From the NCBI RefSeq assembly GCF_902497895.1, contig NZ_CABVHQ010000004.1, forward strand, positions 62,001-126,000: 64,000 bases of DNA. The letters are read 5' to 3'. This DNA comes from Pseudomonas fluorescens (lineage in GTDB: Bacteria > Pseudomonadota > Gammaproteobacteria > Pseudomonadales > Pseudomonadaceae). Position 1 is the first letter of the stretch. The number at the start of each line of letters is the position of its first letter. This document shows positions 18,353 to 29,358 of this stretch, piece after piece. The position numbers and the translations under genes were made by a program. The notes beneath the pieces were generated by a model, which was not told the DNA's origin, did no database searches, and worked only from the letters and a program-made list of their open reading frames with translations.

Positions 18353-20016
18353 GCTTGGGTCACCACCTGCTGACTGGTGCCAAAGGTCAGGTATTCCACC
18401 AGTTCCGCCAACGGCAACGGCTTGCTGATCAGGTAACCCTGCACCTGATCGCAGCCAAACCCGCGCAGCAACGCAAGCTGCTCTGGAGTTTCGACACCTT
18501 CGGCCACCACTTCGAGATTGAGGTTGTGGGCCAGGTTGATCATCGCGTGCACCAGTTTGCGGTTCTCTTCCCGTTGTTCCATACCGCCGACGAAGCTTTT
18601 GTCGATCTTCAGCAACGCAATCGGCAGGCTATTGAGGTGGACGAACGAGGAGAAACCGGTGCCGAAATCATCCAGCGAGAAACGCACACCCAAACGACCC
18701 AGCGCGTCCATGGTCTGCTTGACCAGATCACTGCGACGCATCACCGCGGTTTCCGTCAGTTCGAACTCCAGCCATTGCGCCTCGACGCCACGCTCGGCAA
18801 TCAGTCGGCTCAAGGTCGAGAGCAACTGACTGTCCTGAAACTGTCGGAATGACAGGTTGACCGCCATGTGCAACGGCGGCAGGCCGCGTTCACGCAAGGC
18901 CTGCATATCGCGCAAGGCGCGGGAAATCACCCAGTAACCGAGCGGCACGATCAAGCCGCTCTGCTCGGCCAGCGGCACGAACTCGCTCGGCGGTAACAGC
19001 CCGCGCTCGTTATGACGCCAGCGCACCAGAGCCTCGAGGCCGACAATCTGCCCGTCTTCCAGGTTCAGCCGCGGCTGGTAATGCAATTCCAACTCGTCGC
19101 GACGCAAGGCCCGGCGCAGCTCGCTTTCAAGATCGGCGAGGCTGCGGGCGTTACGATTGATGCGCTCGTTGAAGATGTGGAAGGTGCAGCCCTGAGTGCT
19201 TTTGGCCTGTTGCATGGCGATATGCGCATGCCACATCAACGGATCGGCACCGGCCCGAGGGCGTGCATGGGCGACGCCCAGGCTGCAGCCGATCAGCAAG
19301 CTCTCGCCATCGACCCAGTAAGGTTCGGACATTGCCTCGATAATCCGCTCAGCCATCCACTCGGCACGCTGCGGTGCCCGACGGGTGTCGATCAGCAAGG
19401 CAAACTCATCGCTGCCCAGGCGCGCCAGTTGATCGCCGGCCTCCAGCTGGCTTTTGAGCCGCGAGACCACTTGCAGGATCAACCGGTCACCGGCCTGGTG
19501 CCCAAGAGCATCGTTGGCATGGCGAAAATTATCGAGGTCCAGATGGCCCAGTGCGAGGCCACGCCCTTCATTCTCGGCAAGACGGGCCGCCAACAAGGTC
19601 TGAAACCCCTGGCGATTGGCGATGCCGGTCAACGGGTCCTGTCTGGCAAGGCGTTGCAAGGTGTTTTCCAGCACACCCCGTTCACGAACATGGCGCAGGC
19701 AGCGGCGCAAGGTGGCGATATCCAGGGTATCGCGGACCAACCAGTCGCTGACACCGTCCGGCGCTACACTCGGTTCACGCTCGAGCAGCAATACCGTCGG
19801 CAAACTGCAGCGACCCGGAGCGGGCTGCAGGGCTGGAATGGTCAATAACACCGCGCTGCGGTCGTCATCGAACATACTACTGACCGACTCCCAGGTCGGC
19901 GCACTGATCAGCACAGCCGAGCTCCCCATTGGAGCCAGACACTCGCGCAACAACGCTGCCCACGCCGGCTCTTCGGCCAGCAGCAGCAAACGCAAGGGTT
20001 CGACAGGCGTAGACAA
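18349..20016 (-). CDS. proE: c-di-GMP phosphodiesterase (degenerate GGDEF, intact EAL; ProE-like)
   Basis: Predicted to degrade c-di-GMP. The 555-residue protein has a receiver-like N-terminal part (about 1-110), a GGDEF domain whose signature reads GSDEF (201-205) and which lacks an RxxD inhibitory site, and an EAL domain with all catalytic motifs: EALVRW (about 329), NLSFRQF, DDFGTGFSS, KIDKSFV, EVVAEGVET and QGYLISKP. So phosphodiesterase activity is expected and cyclase activity doubtful. The place next to rep matches, by recall, PA5295 (ProE), which controls exopolysaccharide; the symbol is therefore tentative. Confidence 0.85.
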   Translation of the reverse strand: MSTPVEPLRLLLLAEEPAWAALLRECLAPMGSSAVLISAPTWESVSSMFDDDRSAVLLTIPALQPAPGRCSLPTVLLLEREPSVAPDGVSDWLVRDTLDIATLRRCLRHVRERGVLENTLQRLARQDPLTGIANRQGFQTLLAARLAENEGRGLALGHLDLDNFRHANDALGHQAGDRLILQVVSRLKSQLEAGDQLARLGSDEFALLIDTRRAPQRAEWMAERIIEAMSEPYWVDGESLLIGCSLGVAHARPRAGADPLMWHAHIAMQQAKSTQGCTFHIFNERINRNARSLADLESELRRALRRDELELHYQPRLNLEDGQIVGLEALVRWRHNERGLLPPSEFVPLAEQSGLIVPLGYWVISRALRDMQALRERGLPPLHMAVNLSFRQFQDSQLLSTLSRLIAERGVEAQWLEFELTETAVMRRSDLVKQTMDALGRLGVRFSLDDFGTGFSSFVHLNSLPIALLKIDKSFVGGMEQREENRKLVHAMINLAHNLNLEVVAEGVETPEQLALLRGFGCDQVQGYLISKPLPLAELVEYLTFGTSQQVVTQA

Positions 20017-20281
20017 GCTAGCTCCCTAGACTCTGCAATAGATGTTGGCGGCGGGCATTATGCCGCGCAGATAACCAACGACCAACGCTATTGATAATCA
20101 AACACGATGTGGTACCACTCAAGCACGAACAGTAGACGCAATATCAGCGCGCATCCTGCGGGAAAGTAGCAAAACCGGCAAATTTAGATCGAGTGCTACG
20201 TCACAAGTCGCACAGAGGCAGCAGAATCTTTCCAGCCTGTTAAAATGCCCGCCCATTTCGCAAGCGACTTCTTTCTTCGTC

Positions 20282-22291
20282 ATGTCCCGACTCAATCCCC
20301 GGCAGCAAGAAGCCGTGAACTACGTCGGCGGCCCTCTTTTGGTGCTCGCCGGCGCTGGCTCCGGCAAGACCAGCGTAATCACCCGCAAAATCGCCCATCT
20401 GATCCAGAGCTGCGGCATCCGTGCCCAGTACATCGTCGCCATGACCTTTACCAACAAGGCCGCGCGGGAGATGAAGGAGCGGGTCGGCACATTGCTCAAG
20501 GGCGGTGAAGGCCGTGGCTTGACCGTGTGTACGTTCCACAATCTGGGGCTGAATATCATCCGCAAGGAGCATGCACGGCTGGGCTACAAGCCAGGTTTCT
20601 CGATTTTCGACGAGACCGACGTCAAATCCCTGATGACCGACATCATGCAGAAGGAATACGCGGGCGACGACGGCGTCGACGAGATCAAGAACATGATCGG
20701 CTCGTGGAAAAACGACCTGATCCTGCCGCCCGAAGCCCTGGAAAACGCGCGCAACCCGAAGGAACAGACCGCCGCCATCGTCTACACCCATTACCAGCGC
20801 ACGCTCAAGGCGTTCAACGCGGTGGACTTCGACGACCTGATCCTGCTGCCGGTAAAGCTGTTCCAGGAACACGCCGACATCCTCGACAAGTGGCAGAACA
20901 AGGTCCGCTACCTGCTGGTAGACGAATACCAGGACACCAACGCCAGCCAGTATCTGCTGGTGAAGCTGCTGATCGGCAAGCGTAATCAGTTCACCGTGGT
21001 GGGCGACGATGATCAGTCGATCTACGCCTGGCGCGGTGCCCGCCCGGAAAATCTGATGCTGCTCAAGGACGACTATCCGTCCCTGAAAGTGGTGATGCTC
21101 GAGCAGAACTACCGCTCCACCAGCCGCATCCTGCGCTGCGCCAACGTGCTGATCTCGAACAATCCCCACGAGTTTGAAAAACAGCTGTGGAGCGAGATGG
21201 GGCACGGCGACGAGATTCGCGTGATCCGCTGCCGCAACGAAGACGCTGAAGCCGAGCGCGTGGCCGTCGAACTGCTGACCCTGCACCTGCGCACCGATCG
21301 GCCCTACAGTGATTTCGCGATTCTTTATCGCGGTAACTACCAGGCCAAGCTGATTGAGTTGAAGCTACAGCATCATCAGATTCCTTATCGCCTATCCGGC
21401 GGCAACAGCTTTTTCGGACGTCAGGAAGTCAAAGACCTGATGGCCTACTTCCGCCTGCTGGTCAATCCGGACGACGACAACGCCTTCTTGCGGGTGATCA
21501 ATGTCCCACGCCGGGAAATCGGTTCGACTACCCTGGAAAAGCTGGGCAACTACGCTACCGGGCGCAAAGTCTCGATGTACGCTGCCACCGAAGAAATCGG
21601 CCTCGGCGAGCATCTGGACAGCCGCTTCACCGATCGTCTGGCGCGCTTCAAGCGTTTCATGGACCGCGTACGCGAACAGTGCGCGGGCGAAGATCCGATC
21701 TCCGCCCTGCGCAGCATGGTCATGGACATCGACTACGAGAACTGGTTGCGCACCAACAGCTCCAGTGATAAAGCCGCGGACTACCGCATGGGTAACGTCT
21801 GGTTCCTGATCGAGGCACTGAAGAACACCCTGGAAAAAGACGAAGATGGCGAGATGACCATCGAAGACGCCATCGGCAAACTCGTCCTGCGGGACATGCT
21901 GGAGCGTCAGCAGGAAGAGGAAGACGGTGCCGAAGGCGTGCAGATGATGACCTTGCACGCCTCCAAGGGTCTTGAGTTTCCCTACGTGTTCATCATGGGC
22001 ATGGAGGAGGAAATTCTCCCCCATCGCTCGAGCATCGAAGCCGACACCATCGAGGAAGAACGCCGTCTGGCCTACGTCGGGATTACCCGCGCGCGTCAGA
22101 CCCTGGCCTTCACCTTCGCTGCCAAGCGTAAGCAATACGGCGAGATCATCGACTGCGCACCCAGCCGTTTCCTTGATGAACTGCCGCCGGACGACCTGGC
22201 CTGGGAAGGCACCGACGATATCCCGACCGAAGTCAAAGCCGTTCGCGGCAACACTGCGTTGGCGGATATACGCGCGATGTTAAAGCGCTAG
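20282..22291 (+). CDS. rep: ATP-dependent DNA helicase Rep
   Basis: Superfamily 1A 3'-5' helicase that clears proteins ahead of the replication fork. The 669-residue protein has Q motif LNPRQQEAV, Walker A GAGSGKT (24-30), TFTNKAAREMKERV, Walker B LLVDEYQDTN (about 217), GDDDQSIYAWRGA, QNYRST, TLHASKGLEFPYVFI and ITRARQTL. N-terminal sequence and the 669-residue length fit Rep rather than UvrD. No clear Shine-Dalgarno precedes ATG 20282, but the Q motif begins at once. Confidence 0.95.
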   Translation: MSRLNPRQQEAVNYVGGPLLVLAGAGSGKTSVITRKIAHLIQSCGIRAQYIVAMTFTNKAAREMKERVGTLLKGGEGRGLTVCTFHNLGLNIIRKEHARLGYKPGFSIFDETDVKSLMTDIMQKEYAGDDGVDEIKNMIGSWKNDLILPPEALENARNPKEQTAAIVYTHYQRTLKAFNAVDFDDLILLPVKLFQEHADILDKWQNKVRYLLVDEYQDTNASQYLLVKLLIGKRNQFTVVGDDDQSIYAWRGARPENLMLLKDDYPSLKVVMLEQNYRSTSRILRCANVLISNNPHEFEKQLWSEMGHGDEIRVIRCRNEDAEAERVAVELLTLHLRTDRPYSDFAILYRGNYQAKLIELKLQHHQIPYRLSGGNSFFGRQEVKDLMAYFRLLVNPDDDNAFLRVINVPRREIGSTTLEKLGNYATGRKVSMYAATEEIGLGEHLDSRFTDRLARFKRFMDRVREQCAGEDPISALRSMVMDIDYENWLRTNSSSDKAADYRMGNVWFLIEALKNTLEKDEDGEMTIEDAIGKLVLRDMLERQQEEEDGAEGVQMMTLHASKGLEFPYVFIMGMEEEILPHRSSIEADTIEEERRLAYVGITRARQTLAFTFAAKRKQYGEIIDCAPSRFLDELPPDDLAWEGTDDIPTEVKAVRGNTALADIRAMLKR

Positions 22292-22308
22292 AATCGACTA
22301 CTTTTTAA

Positions 22309-22935
<627 letters not shown>

Positions 22936-22962
22936 TCCGCCACACCACACACCACACACCAA

Positions 22963-23051
22963 TGTGGGAGCGAGCTTGCTCGCGATGAGGCCATAACATT
23001 CAACATCTATGTTGAATGTGACACCGCCATCGCGAGCAAGCTCGCTCCCAC
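22963..23051. repeat. REPIN, GTGGGAGCGAGC family
   Basis: Perfect inverted ends TGTGGGAGCGAGCTTGCTCG / CGAGCAAGCTCGCTCCCACA enclose a further inverted repeat, ACATTCAACAT / ATGTTGAATGT, so the whole 89 bases can fold into one long hairpin. Confidence 0.9.
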
Positions 23052-23070
23052 AGTGGATCGTCGTCGGTCG

Positions 23071-24993
23071 TTATGACGCGGTAGCTTTCAGACCCGCCAG
23101 CAGCAACCGCTGATACAGGTCCTCGCGCAGGCCATCCGGCTTCGTCAGCTGCATCCGCTCCAGATGTACGGGAAACTCCGACGGCTCCGGCGCATCCAGC
23201 GCCGCCTTGCCCAGCTCAAGCATCTCGGTGAGCTTGAACTTGCTCTTCAGCCAGTTCAGCGCCCGCAGTAAGTCCCGCTCTTGCGGACTGAAATCACTCC
23301 CCAACGGATACTCCGGGAACAGCTGCGAATGCCGTGCCTGAATTTCCTGCAAACGCTGTGGGCTGTTGTCGGCAAAGCGCGGATCGAGACGGAAGTCCTT
23401 GGGCAACTTGCCGACTTGCTGCGCCTGCTCGATCAGGCCCTGCTGGAAGCGTGAGTCGCTGATATTGAGTAACGCTTCGATCACCGCCGCATCGGTCTTG
23501 CCACGCAGGTCGGCGATGCCGTACTCGGTCACTACGATATCGCGCAGGTGCCGCGGGATCGTGCAGTGGCCGTACTCCCAGACAATGTTAGAACTGACCT
23601 CGCCACCCGCCTCTCGCCAACTGCGAAGGATCAGAATCGAACGCGCGCCCTCCAGCGCATGGCCCTGAACGACAAAGTTGTATTGCCCACCGACCCCGCT
23701 GACTACCCGCCCGTCTTCCAGTTGATCCGCCACTCCGGCCCCCAGCAGAGTCATGGTGAAGGCACTGTTGATGAAACGGGCATCGCGCCGCTGCAAACGC
23801 TTGAGCTGCTCGCTGCCGTACAACTCATTGATGTAGCTGATGGCGGTCATGTTGAATTCGGCCAGTTTGCTCAATGGCAGCTCGCGCAAGCGCTGGTAGA
23901 AACTGCGCGGCCCGAGAAAGAACCCGCCATGCACCGAGATACCGCCAGGTTGCGTGGCCTCATCCAGCGTTCCGGCATTCGCCTGCTCCTGCAGCGCGAC
24001 ATCTGCGTAAACCTTGCGCCGCACGATTCCCGCGTCGACCAGAACCAGCAACCCGTTGACGAACATCTCGCTACAGCCGTAAAGCCCTTCAGCGAACGGC
24101 TCGATGCCGCCTTCACGTTCGATCAGGCGCTGCCAGTGAGTGAGGTCGATATCCGCCAACAGCGCACGATATCCATCGTTATCCGCCTGCCGCGCCAACA
24201 ACGCGGCAGTCAGTGCATCGCCCATGGAGCCGATGCCGATCTGCAAGGTGCCGCCATCGCGCACCAGCGTGCTGGCATGCAGACCGATGAAATGGTCCTG
24301 CAGGCCCACCGGCATATTCGGCGTGGAAAACAGCATTGTGCGGTCCTCCTCATCGATCAACAGATCGAAGGCGTCACTGCCGATTTCTGCATGGCCCGGC
24401 ATATAGGGCAGGTCGCGGTGCACCTGGCCGAGCAGCAGAATGGTTTCTCCTGCGGCGCGGCGCCTGGCGATCATCGGCAGCAAGTCGAGGGTAATGTCCG
24501 GGTTGCAGCTCAAACTCAGACGATCGGCCTGCAATGGATCACGCGCGACCAGTTGCGCGACCAGGTTCAAGCCAGCGGCGTTGATGTCCCGGGCGGCATG
24601 GCTGTAGTTGCTGCTGACATAGTCCTGCTGAGCGGCTGGGCTGTTGAGCAGGCTGCCCGGCAGCAGGAAAAACTGTTCGACCCGGATGTTGGCTGGCAGG
24701 CTATTGCCGTGCAGATCGGCGAGGAAATCCAACTCGGGATAATCGCCGAATACCCGCTCGATAAAAGGTTCGAGAAAGCGCCGTTGCAAGCCATCGCCCA
24801 GCGCTGGGCGGCCGAGGCTCAAGGCGGTATAGATCGTCAGTTGTCGCTCGGGCAACTGCGCAATTCGCTGGTATAGCGCGTTAACAAAAGCATTGGGTTT
24901 ACCCAGCCCCAGTGGCAAGCCCATATGGATATGCGCCGGCAAACGCGCGAGCACGTCATCGACGGCATGCTCGATTGAACAGGACTGTACCAT
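23071..24993 (-). CDS. Acetyl-CoA hydrolase/transferase family protein
   Basis: Predicted CoA-transferase or CoA-thioester hydrolase acting on acetyl-CoA or a similar small acyl-CoA. The 640-residue protein has the two family halves: an N-terminal ACH-type domain (about 10-230, HIHMGLPLGLGKPNAF) and a C-terminal domain with GVGGQYNFVVQGHALEGARS, SSNIVWEYGHCTIPRHLRDIVVTEYGIADLRGKTD. It is longer than the roughly 500-residue succinate:acetate CoA-transferases, so the substrate is uncertain. Start ATG 24993 has GGGAGAG upstream. Confidence 0.82.
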   Translation of the reverse strand: MVQSCSIEHAVDDVLARLPAHIHMGLPLGLGKPNAFVNALYQRIAQLPERQLTIYTALSLGRPALGDGLQRRFLEPFIERVFGDYPELDFLADLHGNSLPANIRVEQFFLLPGSLLNSPAAQQDYVSSNYSHAARDINAAGLNLVAQLVARDPLQADRLSLSCNPDITLDLLPMIARRRAAGETILLLGQVHRDLPYMPGHAEIGSDAFDLLIDEEDRTMLFSTPNMPVGLQDHFIGLHASTLVRDGGTLQIGIGSMGDALTAALLARQADNDGYRALLADIDLTHWQRLIEREGGIEPFAEGLYGCSEMFVNGLLVLVDAGIVRRKVYADVALQEQANAGTLDEATQPGGISVHGGFFLGPRSFYQRLRELPLSKLAEFNMTAISYINELYGSEQLKRLQRRDARFINSAFTMTLLGAGVADQLEDGRVVSGVGGQYNFVVQGHALEGARSILILRSWREAGGEVSSNIVWEYGHCTIPRHLRDIVVTEYGIADLRGKTDAAVIEALLNISDSRFQQGLIEQAQQVGKLPKDFRLDPRFADNSPQRLQEIQARHSQLFPEYPLGSDFSPQERDLLRALNWLKSKFKLTEMLELGKAALDAPEPSEFPVHLERMQLTKPDGLREDLYQRLLLAGLKATAS

Positions 24994-25085
24994 CTGACTC
25001 TCCCTGACCTTCCTTGAATTAAGGTTAGCCCGAGCTTGCCGGGTCTGGCCCGCAAAGAACAGTCTCAGGACGAGTCACCGGACAC

Positions 25086-25114
25086 AAAAAAGCCGCTCGT
25101 AAGCGGCTTTTTTT
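25086..25114. terminator. Intrinsic terminator after cytochrome c5 gene
   Basis: AAAAAAGCCGCT and AGCGGCTTTTTT pair around CGTA (25098-25101); the T run is present on both strands, but the minus-strand gene ending at 25130 is the obvious client. Confidence 0.88.
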
Positions 25115-25129
25115 AGAAGATCGAGCTTA

Positions 25130-25555
25130 TTACAAGCCAGACATCTCCTTGATTGCGCCTTTCAAGTCGTCATCCGAGCAATCTGCGCAGGTGCCTTTTG
25201 GCGGCATCGCGTTCACACCGGTAATGGCTTTGGCGAGAACCCCGTCCAGACCACCTTCCTTGTCGGCGCGTGCTTTCCAGGCGGCTTTATCACCGATTTT
25301 CGGAGCGCCCAACAGGCCGGTGCCATGGCAAGCATTGCAATGCTTGGCAATCACGTCTTTCGGAGTTTTCGCACCGCCAGCGCCGCCAGCCGAAGCCGCG
25401 ACTTCCATCCCCTTGCACTCTTTACCTTGTACACAGACCTGGCCGACCGGTTCAAGTCGCTTGGCAATATCGTCGGTAGTCGCAGCTTGAGCGCTGACTG
25501 CCCAAAGGGCCAATACGGTTGCTGGTGCAGCCAGCATTTTCATAATTAGGTTCAC
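25130..25555 (-). CDS. cycB: Periplasmic cytochrome c5
   Basis: Monohaem c-type cytochrome, an electron carrier in the periplasm. The 141-residue precursor has a signal peptide (about 1-24, ending AQAATTDD), the haem site CNACH (about 73-77), the distal methionine in NAMPPKG, and the extra cysteine pair CADC typical of class IE c5. The frame starts with GTG at 25555, preceded by GAGGG at good spacing; the ATG four codons in is the alternative. The symbol follows P. aeruginosa usage by recall. Confidence 0.88.
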   Translation of the reverse strand: MNLIMKMLAAPATVLALWAVSAQAATTDDIAKRLEPVGQVCVQGKECKGMEVAASAGGAGGAKTPKDVIAKHCNACHGTGLLGAPKIGDKAAWKARADKEGGLDGVLAKAITGVNAMPPKGTCADCSDDDLKGAIKEMSGL

Positions 25556-25724
25556 GCGTACACCCTCAATGGTGGCTAGTCACGCCCACGGCCACGGTTC
25601 GCAGGCGGGCGCAAGTATAACGGTTAGCCGGCCACACTGAAACAACCCTAAAGTCGAAGGGGGATTAGTAGTGGCAGGAAAGTAACCAGGACGCCTCCGC
25701 AAACCTTGCTGGACGCCTCTTCTG

Positions 25725-26273
25725 TCAGAAATTCGCTGGTGTGGCTGCGCTGATTAGTCGCGCCGGCGCATCGAACGGATTACGGAAACGGTGCGGCTTG
25801 GTGCTTTCAAAGTAGTAACTGTCACCGGCTTCGAGCACGAATGTCTCGAGACCGACCACCAATTCCAGTCGCCCTTCCAGGAGAATCCCGGTTTCCTCGC
25901 CCTCATGGGTGAGCATTTCGCCACCGGTATCGGCGCCTGGTGGGTAAATTTCGTTGAGAAACGCAATCGCCCGGCTCGGATGTGCCCTGCCGACCAGCTT
26001 CATGGTCACTGCACCATCGGAAATATCGATCAGTTCGTGAGCTTTGTAGACGATCTGAGTCGGTTTTTCCTGGAGGATTTCTTCGGAAAAGAATTCCACC
26101 ATGGACATGGGGATACCGCCAAGAACCTTCCTCAGCGAACTGATCGAGGGGCTGACGCTGTTTTTCTCGATCATCGAAATGGTGCTATTGGTGACGCCCG
26201 CACGCTTGGCGAGTTCACGCTGGGAAAGACCTTTCAGTTTACGGATGGATTGCAGTCGTTCACCGACGTCCAA
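25725..26273 (-). CDS. pauR: XRE-cupin regulator of polyamine use (PauR-like)
   Basis: Repressor-type regulator of 182 residues: HTH_XRE (about 5-60, GLSQRELAKRAGVTNSTISMIE) followed by a cupin sensor (about 105-180, with HEGEETGILLEG and PHRFRN). It resembles PuuR/PauR, which controls gamma-glutamylated polyamine catabolism in response to putrescine or cadaverine. Genes fitting that pathway lie at 30527 and 36950. The only usable start in frame is TTG at 26273, with GGGAGG nine bases upstream. The symbol rests on location and similarity recalled from PA5301. Confidence 0.82.
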   Translation of the reverse strand: MDVGERLQSIRKLKGLSQRELAKRAGVTNSTISMIEKNSVSPSISSLRKVLGGIPMSMVEFFSEEILQEKPTQIVYKAHELIDISDGAVTMKLVGRAHPSRAIAFLNEIYPPGADTGGEMLTHEGEETGILLEGRLELVVGLETFVLEAGDSYYFESTKPHRFRNPFDAPARLISAATPANF

Positions 26274-26401
26274 TGCATTAGCCTCCCAGGATTCAGGTTG
26301 TATGGATACTAAGCGTTATCATGGCGACAGCGTTCAGTATTTACAACACTTCGGGTTGAATCCTGTTCGGCGAGGCGACTTCCGGTACGGTCCGCTTGCC
26401 A

Positions 26402-27478
26402 TCAGCTCCCGGAATAGAGCAGTGGCACTCGGCGCAGGTTGCAGAAAATCTGATAGGGGATCGTGTCGGCGGCCATCGCTACGTCACTGGCGAGGATGTT
26501 TTTACCCCACAGCTCGACCGTAGAACCGAGGCCCGCTTGCGGTACATCGGTCAGATCGACGCACAACATGTCCATCGATACCCGCCCGAGCAGCTGGCTG
26601 CGTTGACCCGCGACCAACACCGGAGTGCCTGTAGGCGCCTGGCGCGGATAGCCATCGGCATAGCCCATCGCAACGACGCCGATGCGCATCGGTTTCTGAG
26701 TGATGAATTTCGCGCCGTAACCCACCGGCTCACCGGCCGGTAGTTCACGTACGCAGATCACTTTCGATTCCAGGGTCATCACCGGCTCAAGACGCGCGGC
26801 CAGCGCAGTGGTTTCTTCGAACGGGGTCGCGCCGTAAAGCATGATGCCTGGACGCACCCAGTCACTGCGAATGTTCGGCCAACCGAGAATGGCTGGCGAG
26901 TTGCGCAGGCTGACCTGAGCCGACAAACCCTGGCGGGCCGCCTCGAACACCGCAACCTGCTCCTCACTGCGGGTGCAATGGAGCTCGTCGGCGCGGGCGA
27001 AGTGGCTCATCAAGACGATCTTTGCCACTTTGCCGCTGGCCAGCAGGCGTTGATAGGCCGCCTGATAATCCGCCGGATGCAAACCGACGCGGTGCATGCC
27101 CGAATCGAGCTTGAGCCAGACGGTCAGCGGTTTGGCCAGTGTGGCTTTCTCGATCGCCTCGAGCTGCCATAACGAATGCACCACGCACCAGAAATCATGC
27201 TCGACGATCAATGCCAGCTCATCGGCTTCGAAAAAGCCTTCAAGCAGCAATACCGGCGCACGAATGCCGGCGGCACGCAGTTCCAGCGCTTCTTCAATGC
27301 AGGCGACGGCAAAACCGTCTGCCTCAGCTTCCAGAGCCTGGGCGCAACGCACCGCGCCATGGCCATAGGCATCGGCCTTGATCACGGCGAGAGCCTTGGC
27401 TCCTCCCGATACTTCGCGGGCCAATTGATAGTTGTGACGCAGGGCTTGAAGATCGATCAGGGCACGGGCAGGACGCAT
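26402..27478 (-). CDS. dadX: Catabolic alanine racemase
   Basis: Converts L-alanine to D-alanine for DadA-dependent breakdown and for the cell wall. It is a 358-residue PLP enzyme: lysine at about Lys34 in [11 protein letters not shown], catalytic tyrosine at about 253 in VGYGAKF, carbamylated-lysine-type and C-terminal beta-domain motifs MGYADGYPR and [11 protein letters not shown]. Operon position after dadA and a RidA gene, next to dadR, identifies it as DadX rather than the anabolic Alr. Confidence 0.93.
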   Translation of the reverse strand: MRPARALIDLQALRHNYQLAREVSGGAKALAVIKADAYGHGAVRCAQALEAEADGFAVACIEEALELRAAGIRAPVLLLEGFFEADELALIVEHDFWCVVHSLWQLEAIEKATLAKPLTVWLKLDSGMHRVGLHPADYQAAYQRLLASGKVAKIVLMSHFARADELHCTRSEEQVAVFEAARQGLSAQVSLRNSPAILGWPNIRSDWVRPGIMLYGATPFEETTALAARLEPVMTLESKVICVRELPAGEPVGYGAKFITQKPMRIGVVAMGYADGYPRQAPTGTPVLVAGQRSQLLGRVSMDMLCVDLTDVPQAGLGSTVELWGKNILASDVAMAADTIPYQIFCNLRRVPLLYSGS

Positions 27479-27572
27479 GGCGGCAGACTTCTAGGCGGTC
27501 ATGGGGAAGAAAAAACCGGCGCTGGCTGACGGCGTGAACCGCCAACAGCGCCGGGAGAGGGATCTTTCTTGC

Positions 27573-27926
27573 TTAAGGCAGAGCGGCCACAACCGACAGC
27601 TCGACCAGAATTTCCGGTTCGCAGAGTTTCGACTCTACGGTTGCGCGGGCAGGTGCCACACCTTTTGGTAGCCACTTGTCCCACACGCTGTTCATGCCGA
27701 CGAAATCAGCGTCGATGTCTTTCAAGTAGATCGTCACCGACAACAAACGGCTCTTGTCGGTACCCGCCAGATCCAGCAAACGCTCGATGTTGGCCAGGGT
27801 TTCACGGGTCTGCTGTTCAATCCCGGCGTTCATATCGTCGCCGACCTGCCCTGCCAGATACACGGTACCGTTATGAACAACGATCTGGCTCATGCGCTCA
27901 TTGGTGAGCTGGCGCTGGATTGACAT
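27573..27926 (-). CDS. RidA-family deaminase in the dad operon
   Basis: RidA proteins hydrolyse reactive enamine/imine intermediates to keto acids and ammonia. This 117-residue member has [26 protein letters not shown] and the arginine in [18 protein letters not shown] that binds the carboxylate. It overlaps the 3' end of dadA by 29 bases, consistent with clearing imino acids produced by D-amino acid oxidation. A second, more canonical RidA is encoded at 54175. Confidence 0.9.
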   Translation of the reverse strand: MSIQRQLTNERMSQIVVHNGTVYLAGQVGDDMNAGIEQQTRETLANIERLLDLAGTDKSRLLSVTIYLKDIDADFVGMNSVWDKWLPKGVAPARATVESKLCEPEILVELSVVAALP

Positions 27927-29202
27927 GTTTAGCTGACTCCTTGGGGCTATTACCGTAACGAGAAATATCGAGGCCTTCGGCGCTGATCTGTGGCGATTTC
28001 TTCGCCATCAGGTCAGCCAGCAAGCGACCAGAGCCGCAGGCCATGGTCCAGCCGAGCGTGCCGTGGCCGGTGTTCAAGAACAGATTGCGGAACGGCGTGG
28101 CACCGACAATCGGTGTGCCGTCCGGGGTAGTCGGACGCAGGCCGGTCCAGAAGCTGGCCTGGGACAAATCACCGCCCTGAGGATAAAGGTCGTTGACGAT
28201 CATCTCCAGGGTTTCGCGACGGCGTGGATTGAGCGACAGGTCAAACCCGGCGATCTCGGCCATGCCACCGACCCGAATACGGTTGTCGAAACGGGTGATC
28301 GCTACCTTGAAAGTCTCATCGAGGATAGTCGAAGTCGGGGCCATTGCCGGGTTGGTGATCGGCACGGTCAGCGAGTAACCCTTGAGCGGGTACACCGGCG
28401 CCTTGATACCCAACGGTTTGAGCAACTGCGGCGAGTAGCTGCCGAGCGCCATCACATAGCGGTCAGCGGTTTCCAGCTTGCCATCGATCCACACGCCATT
28501 GATGCGCTCGCCGGCGTAGTCGAGGCGCTGAATGTCCTGGCCAAAGCGGAACTCCACGCCCAGTTTCACCGCCATTTCGGCCAGGCGGGCGGTGAACATC
28601 TGGCAGTCGCCGGTCTGGTCGTTCGGCAGGCGCAAGGCACCGGCAAGAATATCGGTGACGCTGGCCAGCGCCGGCTCGACGCGGGCAATGCCGGCGCGGT
28701 CGAGCAGTTCGAAAGGTACGCCGGACTCTTTGAGTACCGCGATATCTTTCGCCGCACCGTCGAGTTGCGCTTGAGTGCGGAACAACTGGGTAGTCCCCAG
28801 GCTGCGACCTTCGTAGGCAATGCCGGTTTCGGCGCGCAGTTCGTCGAGGCAGTCGCGGCTGTACTCGGACAGACGGACCATGCGCTCCTTGTTCACCGCA
28901 TAACGGCTGGCGGTGCAGTTGCGCAGCATTTGCGCCATCCACAGGTATTGATCGATATCGGCGGTCGCCTTGATCGCCAGCGGCGCATGGCGCTGCAACA
29001 GCCACTTGATGGCTTTGAGCGGTACGCCCGGCGCGGCCCACGGCGAGGCATAACCAGGGGATACCTGCCCGGCGTTGGCAAAACTGGTTTCCATGGCAGC
29101 AGCCGGTTGACGGTCAACCACAACCACTTCGAACCCGGCCCGAGCCAGATAGTAGGCACTGGCGGTACCGATGACGCCGCTACCCAAGACCAGAACGCGC
29201 AT
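27898..29202 (-). CDS. dadA: D-amino acid dehydrogenase, small subunit
   Basis: FAD flavoprotein that oxidises D-alanine and other D-amino acids to keto acids, feeding electrons to the respiratory chain. The 434-residue protein starts with the Rossmann motif [19 protein letters not shown] and ends with the FAD-contact region [20 protein letters not shown] use ATG 29202 (MRVLVLG) because GAGGG lies nine bases before it; ATG 29208 is two codons upstream. First gene of dadA-ridA-dadX, divergent from dadR. Confidence 0.95.
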   Translation of the reverse strand: MRVLVLGSGVIGTASAYYLARAGFEVVVVDRQPAAAMETSFANAGQVSPGYASPWAAPGVPLKAIKWLLQRHAPLAIKATADIDQYLWMAQMLRNCTASRYAVNKERMVRLSEYSRDCLDELRAETGIAYEGRSLGTTQLFRTQAQLDGAAKDIAVLKESGVPFELLDRAGIARVEPALASVTDILAGALRLPNDQTGDCQMFTARLAEMAVKLGVEFRFGQDIQRLDYAGERINGVWIDGKLETADRYVMALGSYSPQLLKPLGIKAPVYPLKGYSLTVPITNPAMAPTSTILDETFKVAITRFDNRIRVGGMAEIAGFDLSLNPRRRETLEMIVNDLYPQGGDLSQASFWTGLRPTTPDGTPIVGATPFRNLFLNTGHGTLGWTMACGSGRLLADLMAKKSPQISAEGLDISRYGNSPKESAKHVNPAPAHQ

Positions 29203-29358
29203 TTTCATATCCCTCATCGCGGCTTACCGCTGACATTTATTGTTCAGAGCATTGATGTGCGCAGTGTAAAAAACATTAGCCAGTGCTTTTCACTATATAA
29301 GTGCCTATATTTGGCGAGAATTCTCGGTAAAAACCCTTTTCACGGAGGCGCATCCCCT

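Noticed and set aside
28063..29358. Long open reading frame antisense to dadA running into dadR
   Set aside because: It is the high-GC antisense shadow of dadA. The real dadR starts at 29359 with its own RBS and conserved HTH.
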